A stretch of DNA of 64,000 nucleotides from JBEEOW01 sp041191405 (lineage in GTDB: Bacteria; Bacteroidota; Bacteroidia; Cytophagales; UBA9547), in NCBI GenBank assembly GCA_041191405.1, contig JBEEOW010000008.1, forward strand, positions 1 to 64,000, written 5' to 3'. The translations under genes were made by a program, and so were the position numbers. Positions 43,031 to 52,045 of this stretch are shown piece by piece. Within the stretch, counting starts at the first letter, position 1, and the number at the start of each line of letters is the position of its first letter. Under the pieces are notes generated by a model that was given only the letters and a program-made list of their open reading frames with translations, ran no database searches and was not told the origin of the DNA.

Positions 43031-45520
43031 GTGGCATATACTATTCCTACAACCAATTTACCTGTACAAGAAATTGTAAATGAAGTCATTAATCATTTTA
43101 CTACAGAAACTACACTTATTGTAAAAGCACCTCCAGGTGCTGGTAAAAGTACATTATTACCGCTTACTTTTTTAAATGAATCGTGGATTGAAAACAAAAA
43201 AATTATTGTTCTTGAACCTCGCAGACTAGCTGCCAAAACCATAGCTACTCGCATGAGTCAATTACTTGGCGAGCAAGTGGGTGAAACGGTGGGTTATAGA
43301 ATCCGATTTGAAAATAAAATCTCAAAAAATACTCGTATTGAAGTAGTTACAGAAGGAATTTTAACCCGAATGTTACAAACCGACAACGCCCTTGAGGAAG
43401 TTGCCTTGGTGGTATTTGACGAATTTCATGAACGTAGTATTCATGCAGATGTGGCTTTGGCACTTTGCAGAGAAGCACAACAAGTACTTCGGCCAGATTT
43501 ACGCTTGTTAATTATGTCGGCAACCATTGATTTGCCTCAACTTTCAACCATGCTCAATGCAAAAATTATTGAAAGTAAGGGCAGACAATTTCCTGTAACG
43601 ATACATCACACTGGCGAAACCGACATTTACCTTTTACCCGAATTGGCAGCCAAAGTAGTTGAAAAAGCAAGTAAAGAAACCAATGGAGACATTCTTGTAT
43701 TTTTACCCGGACAAGCCGAAATTAACAAATGCAAAGATTTGCTAATTAACACATTAAGCAAATTTCAAATTCATACCCTGTACGGACAACTTCCTTTTGC
43801 GCAACAACAAGCAGCTTTATTACCCGATAAAAACGGCAAACGAAAAGTGGTACTTGCTACCTCCATTGCCGAAACAAGTTTAACCATTGAAGGCGTAACC
43901 ACAGTGGTAGATTCTGGTTTTGGAAAAACATCTAAATTTGACCCAAAAACAGGTTTATCACGACTTGAAACTGTAACTATTTCGCACGATGCCGCTGACC
44001 AACGAGCAGGTAGAGCAGGACGTTTATCGGCTGGTGTTTGTTACAGAATGTGGTCAAAATCACAACACGAACGCCTCGAAAAACACCATCAACCCGAAAT
44101 AGAAACCGCAGATTTATGTTCATTGGTACTTGAAATGGCGGTTTGGGGAATCAGCAATATCAACAATATGGCGTGGTTGTCGCTTCCACCCAAAGCCCAT
44201 GTGGCACAAGCCAAAGAAACATTGCATAACATTGAGGCTTTACATAAAAATAAAATCACAGCCCACGGTAAAAACATACATCAATTACCTTGTCACCCAC
44301 GCATAGCACACATGTTGTTAATGGCACAAGAAATTGAACAAGAAGCTCTTGCAACCGATATCGCAGCTATCATTGAAGAAAAAGATCCACTTGGCAAAGA
44401 AGCAGGAGTTGACTTAAATGAACGCATTGAAGCACTACGCAGATTTAGAAACAACGATGGTAAAGGCAGAAGTTTTGGTATGATTGAAAAGGTGGCTCAA
44501 TCGTACAGAAACTTACTAGAAATCGAAGTCGATAATGGCAAATTTGATCCATATATCACTGGCTTACTGATTGCTTATGCTTTTCCTGAGCGTATAGCCT
44601 ATGCTCGTCCAGGAAATAATTCGCAATTTCAATTAGCCAATGGCAAATATGCACAGTTTAGTCATAAAGACGAACTAGCGCACGAACCTTGGTTGGCCGT
44701 GGCACACATTGATGCAAGAGAAGGTACAGGCAAAATATTTATGGCTGCACCCTTAAATCCTAGAGATTTAAAAGACATGGTAAAAGAAGTAGATTCTATC
44801 CATTGGGATACCCAAAAAGATGAACTTGTAGCCAAAAAAGAATTAAAAATCGGACAAATAATACTAAAATCGAGCCCGATACCAAAACCAAGTCAAGAAT
44901 TAATTACCCAAGCCATTTGCGAAGCTGTAAGTAAAAATGGAGAACAATTACTTGATTTCTCAGAAGCATTTGTAAAATGGCAAAGCAGAATAATTTGTGC
45001 AAAAAAATGGACATCCGACACTACTTTTCCCGATGTGCAAACCAGTACTTTGCTTGAAACTTGCGAAACATGGCTAGCTCCTTACTTATTGAATATCAAA
45101 AAGAAAGACGATTTAAAGAAGTTAGATTTACTTCAAATTATATCATCACAAATTGATTATCAAGTACTCCAAAAACTGGATGTTATTGCTCCAAAAACTA
45201 TTACTGTACCAAGTGGTTCTAATATTGAAATTCAATATTCAACAGATAATTTACCGCCAATAATCGCAGTTCGATTACAAGAATTATTTGGATTAAAACA
45301 AACCCCAACTGTAAATAATGGCAAAACACCCATTACATTACACTTACTATCACCTGGTTACAAGCCAGTTCAAATCACTTCCGATTTAGTAAGCTTTTGG
45401 GATAACACTTATTTTGAAGTAAAAAAAGAGTTAAAACGCCGTTATCCAAAACACGAATGGCCCGAAAACCCCTGGATTGCCGAAGCTGTGAGAGGGGTGA
45501 AAAAGAAAAGTGTGGTATAG
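43031..45520 (+). CDS. hrpB: ATP-dependent RNA helicase HrpB
   Basis: An 829-aa DEAH-box helicase. Motif I APPGAGKST (about 34-42), DEFH (motif II) in VVFDEFHERSIHADV, motif III SAT, then VLATSIAETSLTIEGV and QRAGRAGR (motif VI). The C-terminal HrpB-specific domains include AYAFPERIAYARPG and ending YPKHEWPENPW, also typical. GTG is used as start. Cellular role is not well defined in any species. Block A/D repeats lie directly upstream, so the original promoter may have been displaced. Confidence 0.95.
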   Translation: MAYTIPTTNLPVQEIVNEVINHFTTETTLIVKAPPGAGKSTLLPLTFLNESWIENKKIIVLEPRRLAAKTIATRMSQLLGEQVGETVGYRIRFENKISKNTRIEVVTEGILTRMLQTDNALEEVALVVFDEFHERSIHADVALALCREAQQVLRPDLRLLIMSATIDLPQLSTMLNAKIIESKGRQFPVTIHHTGETDIYLLPELAAKVVEKASKETNGDILVFLPGQAEINKCKDLLINTLSKFQIHTLYGQLPFAQQQAALLPDKNGKRKVVLATSIAETSLTIEGVTTVVDSGFGKTSKFDPKTGLSRLETVTISHDAADQRAGRAGRLSAGVCYRMWSKSQHERLEKHHQPEIETADLCSLVLEMAVWGISNINNMAWLSLPPKAHVAQAKETLHNIEALHKNKITAHGKNIHQLPCHPRIAHMLLMAQEIEQEALATDIAAIIEEKDPLGKEAGVDLNERIEALRRFRNNDGKGRSFGMIEKVAQSYRNLLEIEVDNGKFDPYITGLLIAYAFPERIAYARPGNNSQFQLANGKYAQFSHKDELAHEPWLAVAHIDAREGTGKIFMAAPLNPRDLKDMVKEVDSIHWDTQKDELVAKKELKIGQIILKSSPIPKPSQELITQAICEAVSKNGEQLLDFSEAFVKWQSRIICAKKWTSDTTFPDVQTSTLLETCETWLAPYLLNIKKKDDLKKLDLLQIISSQIDYQVLQKLDVIAPKTITVPSGSNIEIQYSTDNLPPIIAVRLQELFGLKQTPTVNNGKTPITLHLLSPGYKPVQITSDLVSFWDNTYFEVKKELKRRYPKHEWPENPWIAEAVRGVKKKSVV

Positions 45521-45676
45521 GATAATTGAAGACGATAGTAATGAAGGCTTTGTTTTAAATTATATATCTACTTTGAAAAAGGAATTAGCGATAAGGGTAG
45601 TTTTAATATCTATTTTCAATCTATGAAATAGAATATTTATACTGATAGTTGCTATAGTGTTTAAATTTTAAAACAA

Positions 45677-45799
45677 GATGTAGATAACAAAAGATTATTT
45701 ACAATCAACGAAATTTTACTTAACCACCCAATCGAAATTGTTGGTTCTGAGTTAAGAGATGCTATGACTGCAATGAAACCAATTGTTACAGAAGCATAA
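45677..45799 (+). pseudogene. ilvC: 3' fragment of ilvC
   Basis: About 40 codons and the stop, matching the end of ilvC (VDNK then LFTINEILLNHPIEIV...) at 20307-20429 in opposite orientation. Only two codons differ (Gly to Asp at the very start, Thr to Arg). There is no start codon or active site, so it is non-functional. The match runs on through the terminator to about 45857. Confidence 0.9.
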
Positions 45800-45822
45800 T
45801 AATTTCTAAATTATATTTTCAG

Positions 45823-45855
45823 AAAAGCCATTCTCGAAAGGGGATGGCTTTTTTT
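45823..45855 (+). terminator. Duplicated ilvC terminator
   Basis: AAAAGCCATTCTC / GGGGATGGCTTTTTTT, the copy of the terminator at 20251-20283, here with a perfect CC/GG closing pair. Confidence 0.75.
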
Positions 45856-45864
45856 GTGGTTTTT

Positions 45865-45928
45865 TACTCGAAAAATATATTTTACGGTTGATGAGTGGAG
45901 TCGAAGCATTAGTAAAGTTTATTTTTAG
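45865..45928. repeat. TACTCGAAAAATA palindromic repeat, copy 2
   Basis: TACTCGAAAAATATATTTTAC, a centre with GATGAGTGGAGTCGAAGC, and the inverse arm AGTAAAGTTTATTTTT. Same family as 15947-16009 and 51904-51963. Confidence 0.75.
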
Positions 45929-45957
45929 CTGAATGAATGTTTAGACTTTAGTTTGAA

Positions 45958-46014
45958 TTAAGCAATCAAAGACCTGACAGGTTTTTAAAACCTGTCAGGT
46001 CTTTGATTGCTTAA
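45958..46014. repeat. Perfect 57-bp palindrome overlapping the Fic gene end
   Basis: TTAAGCAATCAAAGACCTGA with its exact inverse, around TTTTTAAAA. The Fic gene's last codons and TGA stop lie in the right arm. A degenerate copy is at 29034-29074. Confidence 0.88.
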
Positions 46015-47101
46015 CCAACTCATAATTAGTACTTCTACCTCCTTCATTTTCTTGTTTTAAAATATTTTTTTCAATTAAATACCTAATATCTCTTAAAGCT
46101 GTATCAGGTGAGCATTTAGTGATTTTTGCCCATTTAGAGGTTTTTAATTTTCCTTCAAAACCATCAAACAGCTTATTGATCATCAATATTTGTCTGTTAT
46201 TAAATATTGTATTTCGGTGTTTATCCCAAAATTCTGTTTTTAAATATAGTTTATTTAAACTTTGTTCAGTATTTATTAAAGCACTGTGTAAACAATTCAA
46301 GAACCAAACCAGCCAAGGCGTAATGTCGCCAGTGCTATATTGTACTTTTTGTAATATTTGGTAATACACTTTTTTTTCATTCAGAATTTGGCTTGAGAGG
46401 CTATAAAACCGTTGAGAAGTATTTTCTGAACGTGCAAGTATCATATCTGAAATTGCTCTTGCAATTCTGCCATTACCATCATCAAAAGGATGTATGATAA
46501 TAAACCAAAAATGTGCAATAGCTGATTTTAACACCTCATCAATAGTCGATTCAGCATTTAGCCATTGTAAAAAAATATCCATTTCAGCTTTTACAATATT
46601 GTGAGAAGGGGCGAGATAGTGCACTTTTTCTTTCCCCATTGGTCCTGAAATTATTTCCATTTCGTCATTACGATAACAACCAATATCTATTTTTACCATG
46701 CCACTCCAACCTGTTGGGAACAATGCAGCATGCCAACCGAATAATCGTTCTTCAGTTAATGGTTCATTAAAATATTGTGTTGCATTTAATAACATTTCTA
46801 CTACTCCATCTACATCTCTGCTAGAGTGTACCATTCCTGCATATTCAATTCCTAATTTACGAGCTATAGATGAACGAACTTGTTCAGAATTAAGGATTTC
46901 TCCTTCAATTTCAGAAGTTTTTAAAACATCAAGAGTTAAGTTAGAAAGAATAGTTTCTTCTTTTTCGGAGAAGCCTAACATATTCATTTGCCCAATTATT
47001 TTACCCTGTAAATGCCTAACTTTGCCAAGAATTAAATTTATTTCATGGTCGTTCCATGTAAAATGTGGCCATTGTTCAGATTGATAAATATACTTAGGCA
47101 T
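45995..47101 (-). CDS. Fic-domain AMP-transferase with built-in inhibitory helix
   Basis: A 368-aa protein of the Fic family, which adds AMP (sometimes other groups) to target proteins. The catalytic motif HPFDDGNGR (HxFx(D/E)GNGR) is near 203-211. An N-terminal DUF4172-like region holds TSEIEG (62-67), the (S/T)xxxE(G/N) inhibitory helix that blocks the ATP site, so the class is self-inhibited. The C-terminal ~70 residues form a winged helix (KWAKITKCSPDTALRDIRYLIEKNIL). The last five residues are encoded by a repeat. Transcribed alone. Confidence 0.92.
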   Translation of the reverse strand: MPKYIYQSEQWPHFTWNDHEINLILGKVRHLQGKIIGQMNMLGFSEKEETILSNLTLDVLKTSEIEGEILNSEQVRSSIARKLGIEYAGMVHSSRDVDGVVEMLLNATQYFNEPLTEERLFGWHAALFPTGWSGMVKIDIGCYRNDEMEIISGPMGKEKVHYLAPSHNIVKAEMDIFLQWLNAESTIDEVLKSAIAHFWFIIIHPFDDGNGRIARAISDMILARSENTSQRFYSLSSQILNEKKVYYQILQKVQYSTGDITPWLVWFLNCLHSALINTEQSLNKLYLKTEFWDKHRNTIFNNRQILMINKLFDGFEGKLKTSKWAKITKCSPDTALRDIRYLIEKNILKQENEGGRSTNYELVKQSKT

Positions 47102-47509
47102 ACTAATAATATTATTATGCGGTAAATATATGAAATATTCTCCGCAAAAATAAGGGGAATATGGCGGATATTAGACACAAAATTAGAATTTATAGGTTTT
47201 CAACTTTTTAAATTATGATATTAAGACGAGGCATGCAACGTTTTATTTTGTATGGTGCGGTAAATAAATATATTATTCTCCGCAAAAATAAGGGGAATAG
47301 TGTGTTTGAAGTTAATATAGAGTAAGACGAGTCATGCTTTGTAACTACATTTCAGATATATATAATTTTAGCTTCTCGAAAATGGTATTTTTTATAACTG
47401 TAAAATTCCTAAAAATCTTTCTAATCCTGAAAATCAAGGTTTTGTCAACAAAAAAGGCTTGAAGTTTTTACAACCTCAAGCCTTTTTTGATTTATGAATT
47501 ACTTAGAAA
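47102..47509. repeat. Gene-free stretch with two direct repeats before the Fic gene
   Basis: 47118-47162 and 47256-47299 share TGCGGTAAATA..., then ATTCTCCGCAAAAATAAGGG and GGAATA. A second pair, AAGACGAGGCATGC (47223-) and AAGACGAGTCATGC (47323-), alternates with it. One copy sits in the region just upstream of the Fic start, where a promoter or operator is expected. The remainder is AT-rich and holds the recQ terminator. Confidence 0.65.
47450..47488 (-). terminator. Intrinsic terminator after recQ
   Basis: AAAAAAGGCTTGA / TCAAGCCTTTTTT stem with an AT-rich loop; it starts 21 bp past the recQ stop. Confidence 0.85.
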
Positions 47510-49681
47510 TTAATTCGCTACTTCTGAAATAAATTTAATTCTCATTAATCTAACTTCTTCTTCAGAGAAATCTTCGCCTAATTCAGCTAAACAATCGTGT
47601 ACGTCGTCTGATTCAGAAGTCATGAAGTATTCCATCAGTTCTTCTTGTTTGTCGCCCTCAATGTTAGCATTTAGGTAATAATCAAGGTTTAGTTTAGTTC
47701 CTGAGAAACAGATATGTTCAATTTCTGTCATTAACTCATCCCAACCTATATTTTTTGATTCGCAAATTTCTTCTAAACCAATTTTTCTATCAATTTGCTG
47801 AATGATAAATACTTTCAATTTAGATTTGTTTGCAGTTTGTTTAACTACAACATCTTTTGAAGTAACAATATCATTCTCTTTTACATAACCTATGATTAAA
47901 TCCAAAAATTGTTTACCAAATTTTTGTACTTTACCCATACCAACTCCTTGGATATTAGCTAATTCTTCCGCAGTTACTGGGAATGAAGTTGCCATTTCTT
48001 CAAGAGAAGGATCTTGGAAAATTACATAAGGAGGTAGATTTTTTTCTTTAGCTACTTTTTTACGTAAGCCTTTTAATAAACTAAAAAGAACATCGTCGTA
48101 AGCTTTTACATTGCCTGGTTCTTTGTCGGCAATATCTTCGCTTTCTTCTACATTTTTAGCACGAGTTAAAGTAATCTCGTAAGGTTTTTTAATGTAGTCG
48201 GTACCTTTTTTTGTTAACTTTAAAATACTGTCATTATCAGTATCTCGAACAATAAATTCTTGAATTGTAATTTGACGAATAAGGTCATCCCAATATTCAT
48301 CACTTTGGTCTTGACCTTCGCCGTATTCTTCTAATTCATCGTGTTTGTAACTTGTTACATATTCGGCTTCTTTACCTCTTATGACACTGATGATGTGTTC
48401 GGCATTAAAACTTTGGTCTGTGACCTGAATTACTTTCAGAATTAGTAAAACATCTTCCATTGCGTTGAAACTTATCTTAGGTTTTTTGCAATTATCGCAA
48501 TTTCCGCAATCTTTTTCCAATGATTCGCCAAAATAATGTAATAAAAGTTTGCGGCGGCAAATTGTCGATTCTGCATAGGTGGCTATTTCCATTAAGAGAT
48601 GCTTGGCGTTATCTCTCTCTGTCACTGTTTTATCTTTATTAAACTTCTCTAGTTTGGTTATATCCTCGCCAGCATAAAGCATATAGCAATGTCCTTCTAA
48701 TCCATCACGTCCTGCTCTACCTGTTTCTTGATAATAGCCTTCTAAAGATTTTGGTGCATCGTAGTGAATTACAAAACGAACATCTGGTTTGTCAATTCCC
48801 ATTCCAAAAGCAATAGTTGCAACTACTACTTGGGTTTCTTCATTCAAGAACGCATCTTGGTTTTTCATTCTCACTGCAGCATCTAAACCTGCGTGATAGG
48901 GGATGGCTTTTATACCATTTACAACCAATAATTCAGCTAATTCTTCTACTTTTTTTCTACTTAAGCAATATATTATACCAGCACTTCCTTTGTGTTCTTT
49001 TATAAAACGAATAACTTGTTTGTTAGGGTCGTTTTTAGGAATTACTTGATAGTATAAATTTTTTCTATTGAAAGAGGTTTTGAAAAGTGCAGCCTCCTCC
49101 ATTTGTAAGTTTTTTACAATGTCTTGCTGAACTTTAGGGGTAGCAGTGGCAGTAAGTGCAATTATTGGGTATTCTCCCAATTCTTTGATTATGCTTTTTA
49201 TTCTACGGTATTCAGGTCTGAAATCGTGTCCCCATTCCGAAATACAATGCGCTTCATCAATTGCAACAAATGAAATGTTAGCTTCTTTTAAAAATTCTAA
49301 GTTTTCTTCCTTAGTTAAAGTTTCGGGAGCTACATAAAGTAGTTTTACATTTCCATTAAGTACTTCTTTTTTTACTTTATTCATCTCTGTTTTGTTCAGA
49401 GTTGAATTAAGGAATTGAGCATTAACACCAAGTGCAATAAGTTGGTCAACTTGGTTTTTCATTAATGCAATTAATGGAGATATAACTATTGCTGTTCCAT
49501 CTAGAACCAATGCTGGTAGTTGATAACACAAAGATTTGCCGGCTCCAGTAGGCATAATCACAAAAGTGTCTTTTCCTGATAAAATACTTTGGATGATATC
49601 CTCCTGAATCCCTCTAAATGAATCATAGCCAAATGATTCCTTAAGGACAGCTTTTACATCAACTTCTTCTTTAACTAACAT
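47510..49681 (-). CDS. recQ: ATP-dependent DNA helicase RecQ
   Basis: A 723-aa 3'-5' helicase. Motif 0/I FRGIQEDIIQ and PTGAGKSLCYQLPAL, motif II DEAHCISEWGHDFRPEY, motif VI QETGRAGRDG. The RQC zinc site is visible (CRRKLLLHYFGE...CGNCDNC). A helix-hairpin-helix and an HRDC domain (KVAKEKNLPPYVIFQDPSLEEMA, about 540-610) follow, then an extra C-terminal helical domain. Divergent from kdsD with a 107-bp gap. Confidence 0.96.
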   Translation of the reverse strand: MLVKEEVDVKAVLKESFGYDSFRGIQEDIIQSILSGKDTFVIMPTGAGKSLCYQLPALVLDGTAIVISPLIALMKNQVDQLIALGVNAQFLNSTLNKTEMNKVKKEVLNGNVKLLYVAPETLTKEENLEFLKEANISFVAIDEAHCISEWGHDFRPEYRRIKSIIKELGEYPIIALTATATPKVQQDIVKNLQMEEAALFKTSFNRKNLYYQVIPKNDPNKQVIRFIKEHKGSAGIIYCLSRKKVEELAELLVVNGIKAIPYHAGLDAAVRMKNQDAFLNEETQVVVATIAFGMGIDKPDVRFVIHYDAPKSLEGYYQETGRAGRDGLEGHCYMLYAGEDITKLEKFNKDKTVTERDNAKHLLMEIATYAESTICRRKLLLHYFGESLEKDCGNCDNCKKPKISFNAMEDVLLILKVIQVTDQSFNAEHIISVIRGKEAEYVTSYKHDELEEYGEGQDQSDEYWDDLIRQITIQEFIVRDTDNDSILKLTKKGTDYIKKPYEITLTRAKNVEESEDIADKEPGNVKAYDDVLFSLLKGLRKKVAKEKNLPPYVIFQDPSLEEMATSFPVTAEELANIQGVGMGKVQKFGKQFLDLIIGYVKENDIVTSKDVVVKQTANKSKLKVFIIQQIDRKIGLEEICESKNIGWDELMTEIEHICFSGTKLNLDYYLNANIEGDKQEELMEYFMTSESDDVHDCLAELGEDFSEEEVRLMRIKFISEVAN

Positions 49682-49788
49682 TTAGTCGTAACGTATGTGT
49701 GAGTGATTAGATTTAACTCTATTTGTTTGTATATTTGCAAACCGTACCATAAATATAACCAAATTTTTTTGGTTACCTATACCTGTTT

Positions 49789-50769
49789 ATGAATATTAAT
49801 TTGAATTTAAGAAAAAATTTGGAAACTATTGCAACACGTGTTCTCCTTGAAGAGGCTGAAGCGTTGAAAAAAACTGCCGAAGAGGTAAACTTTAATTTCT
49901 CATCTTCCGTAGAGGCCATTCTTGCTTCAAAAGGAAGAGTTGTAGTAACAGGTATTGGAAAAAGTGCCATTATTGCACAAAAAATGGTAGCAACTTTTAA
50001 TTCTACCGGAACACCTTCATTATTTATGCATGCCGCAGATGCCATTCATGGCGACTTAGGTATGATACAAGAAAACGATATTGTTATCTGTTTATCTAAA
50101 AGTGGAAATACTCCTGAAATTAAAGTTTTAGTACCTCTTATTAAAAGAACTAAATGTACTTTAATAGCTTTGGTTGGAAATGTAGATTCATATTTGGCTA
50201 AAGAAAGTGATTTTGTTCTTAATGCTACTGTTGATAAAGAGGCTTGCCCCAATGATTTAGCGCCAACAACAAGTACTACAGTTTCAATGGCTTTAGGCGA
50301 TGCACTTGCCGTTGCCTTAATTGAAGCACGAAATTTTACAGCACAAGATTTTGCACAATATCACCCTGGTGGAGCACTTGGGAAAAAACTATATTTAAAG
50401 GTAGAAGATGTTTGTGCAAAACACGAAATTCCACAAGTAAAAGCTGAAAATAATTTAAAAGAAGTTATATTTGAAATATCCTCTAAGAGGTTAGGGGCTA
50501 CAGCTGTGGTTGATGCAAATAATGAATTATTAGGAATAATTACTGATGGCGACTTAAGAAGAATGTTAAATAATTTTGACAATCTGAATAATGTTAAAGC
50601 TCAGGATATTATGACTAAAAATCCTAAAAATATTGATTTTGACGAATATGCTGTTGAAGCATTAAAACGTATGCAAGACAATAATATTACGCAGTTGGTA
50701 GTTTTAAAAGAAACAAAACTTTACGGTTTTATTCATTTACACGATTTAATAAAAGAAGGTATAGTTTAA
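49789..50769 (+). CDS. kdsD: Arabinose-5-phosphate isomerase
   Basis: A 326-aa enzyme (KdsD/KpsF/GutQ family) that interconverts ribulose-5-phosphate and arabinose-5-phosphate, the first step to Kdo for LPS. SIS domain about 30-200 with VVVTGIGKSAIIAQKM and HPGGALGKKL; then two CBS domains about 205-326 (GIITDGDLRRML; VLKETKLYGFIHLHDL). A TATATTTG box at 49730-49737 may be its -7 element. Followed after 34 bp by a sugar nucleotidyltransferase, so both probably supply surface glycan precursors. Confidence 0.95.
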   Translation: MNINLNLRKNLETIATRVLLEEAEALKKTAEEVNFNFSSSVEAILASKGRVVVTGIGKSAIIAQKMVATFNSTGTPSLFMHAADAIHGDLGMIQENDIVICLSKSGNTPEIKVLVPLIKRTKCTLIALVGNVDSYLAKESDFVLNATVDKEACPNDLAPTTSTTVSMALGDALAVALIEARNFTAQDFAQYHPGGALGKKLYLKVEDVCAKHEIPQVKAENNLKEVIFEISSKRLGATAVVDANNELLGIITDGDLRRMLNNFDNLNNVKAQDIMTKNPKNIDFDEYAVEALKRMQDNNITQLVVLKETKLYGFIHLHDLIKEGIV

Positions 50770-50803
50770 TTATAACCTAAACCTTCAATAGCTATATAAA
50801 TTT

Positions 50804-51883
50804 ATGAATCCAAACAATTACGTTGTGATTATGGCAGGCGGCATTGGTAGTCGTTTTTGGCCTTTTAGTAGAACAAAATATCCTAAACAATTTCATGATG
50901 TATTGGGTACAGGGAAGTCGTTATTACAACAAACTATTGCAAGGTTTGATACTATTTGCCCAATAGAAAATGTTTTTGTTGTTACAAATAAAGATTATAA
51001 AGATTTAGTTCAAGAGCAAATTCCAGAATTAACTGATAATCAGATTTTGTTAGAGCCAGTTGGAAGAAATACAGCTCCTTGTGTTGCTTATGCTTGTTAT
51101 AAAATTGCATCAAGAAATCCAAAAGCAAATATTGTAGTTTCTCCTGCTGACCACATAATTATGAAAGAGGACGTGTTTAAAGAAAAAATTGAATTTGCTT
51201 TAAACGCTACTGCCGAAAGTGATAGATTGATTACTTTGGGTATTACTCCATCTCGCCCTGATACTGGCTATGGTTATATTCAGTACCTTGAGCCGGGTGA
51301 TAATGGAATTTTTAAAGTAAAAACATTTACAGAAAAACCAAAACTAGAAATAGCGAAAGTGTTTTTAGAAAGTGGTGATTTTGTGTGGAATGCAGGTATT
51401 TTTGTGTGGAATGTAGCTTCAATTTTGAAACAATTCAAAACGCATTTGCCTGAATTAGCTCAAATTTTTGAAAAAGGTAAAAGTAAATATTTTACTGACG
51501 AAGAAAAAGACTATATTAATACTGCATATTCGCAGTGCACCAATATTTCTATTGACTACGGTATTATGGAAAAAGCAAACAATGTACACGTTATGTTGTG
51601 CGAGTTTGGTTGGTCTGACTTAGGCACATGGAAATCATTATATGATGTTTCAGAAAAAAATAATGATAATAATGTACTTGATGGAAATATAATTAGTTAT
51701 GATTCATCTGGTTGTATTGTAAAAACACCTAAAAATAAACTTGTAGTTATTCAAGGTTTAGAAGATGTAATTGTAGCAGAGTTTGATGGTGTATTGATGA
51801 TTTGTAAAAAAGACGAAGAGCAAAAAGTAAAAGATTTTGTTGCTGAGGTTAAATCACGAAAAGATCATCAGCATTTTGTGTAA
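50804..51883 (+). CDS. Mannose-1-phosphate guanylyltransferase
   Basis: A 359-aa enzyme that makes GDP-mannose from Man-1-P and GTP. It begins VVIMAGGIGSRFWPFSRTKYPKQF, the nucleotidyltransferase G-x-G-x-R-x-x-P signature (normal WPLSR is WPFSR here). Then ILLEPVGRNTAPCVAYA, VSPADHIIM, FTEKP, WNAGIFVWNV and WSDLGTWKSLYD follow. It lacks the extra isomerase domain of ManC bifunctional proteins. Same strand and probably the same transcript as kdsD. Confidence 0.93.
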   Translation: MNPNNYVVIMAGGIGSRFWPFSRTKYPKQFHDVLGTGKSLLQQTIARFDTICPIENVFVVTNKDYKDLVQEQIPELTDNQILLEPVGRNTAPCVAYACYKIASRNPKANIVVSPADHIIMKEDVFKEKIEFALNATAESDRLITLGITPSRPDTGYGYIQYLEPGDNGIFKVKTFTEKPKLEIAKVFLESGDFVWNAGIFVWNVASILKQFKTHLPELAQIFEKGKSKYFTDEEKDYINTAYSQCTNISIDYGIMEKANNVHVMLCEFGWSDLGTWKSLYDVSEKNNDNNVLDGNIISYDSSGCIVKTPKNKLVVIQGLEDVIVAEFDGVLMICKKDEEQKVKDFVAEVKSRKDHQHFV

Positions 51884-51903
51884 GATTTTATAAACAGATT
51901 GTA

Positions 51904-51963
51904 TTACTCGAAAAAATAAACTTTACGGTTGCTAATTTGATGCATAAGTAAAGTTTATTTTTT
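51904..51963. repeat. TACTCGAAAAATA palindromic repeat, copy 3
   Basis: TACTCGAAAAAATAAACTTTAC, a short centre, then GTAAAGTTTATTTTTT. It lies just after the guanylyltransferase gene. Confidence 0.75.
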
Positions 51964-52045
51964 TATTTTTGGTAAAAAAGACACAGCAACGGGGGATGTT
52001 GTGCAAGGAAGAACTACGTTGAAATGTAATGATATTTAAATTATT

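Noticed and set aside
45677..45799. A functional second ilvC
   Set aside because: Only the last 40 codons are present, with no start, Rossmann loop or metal site.
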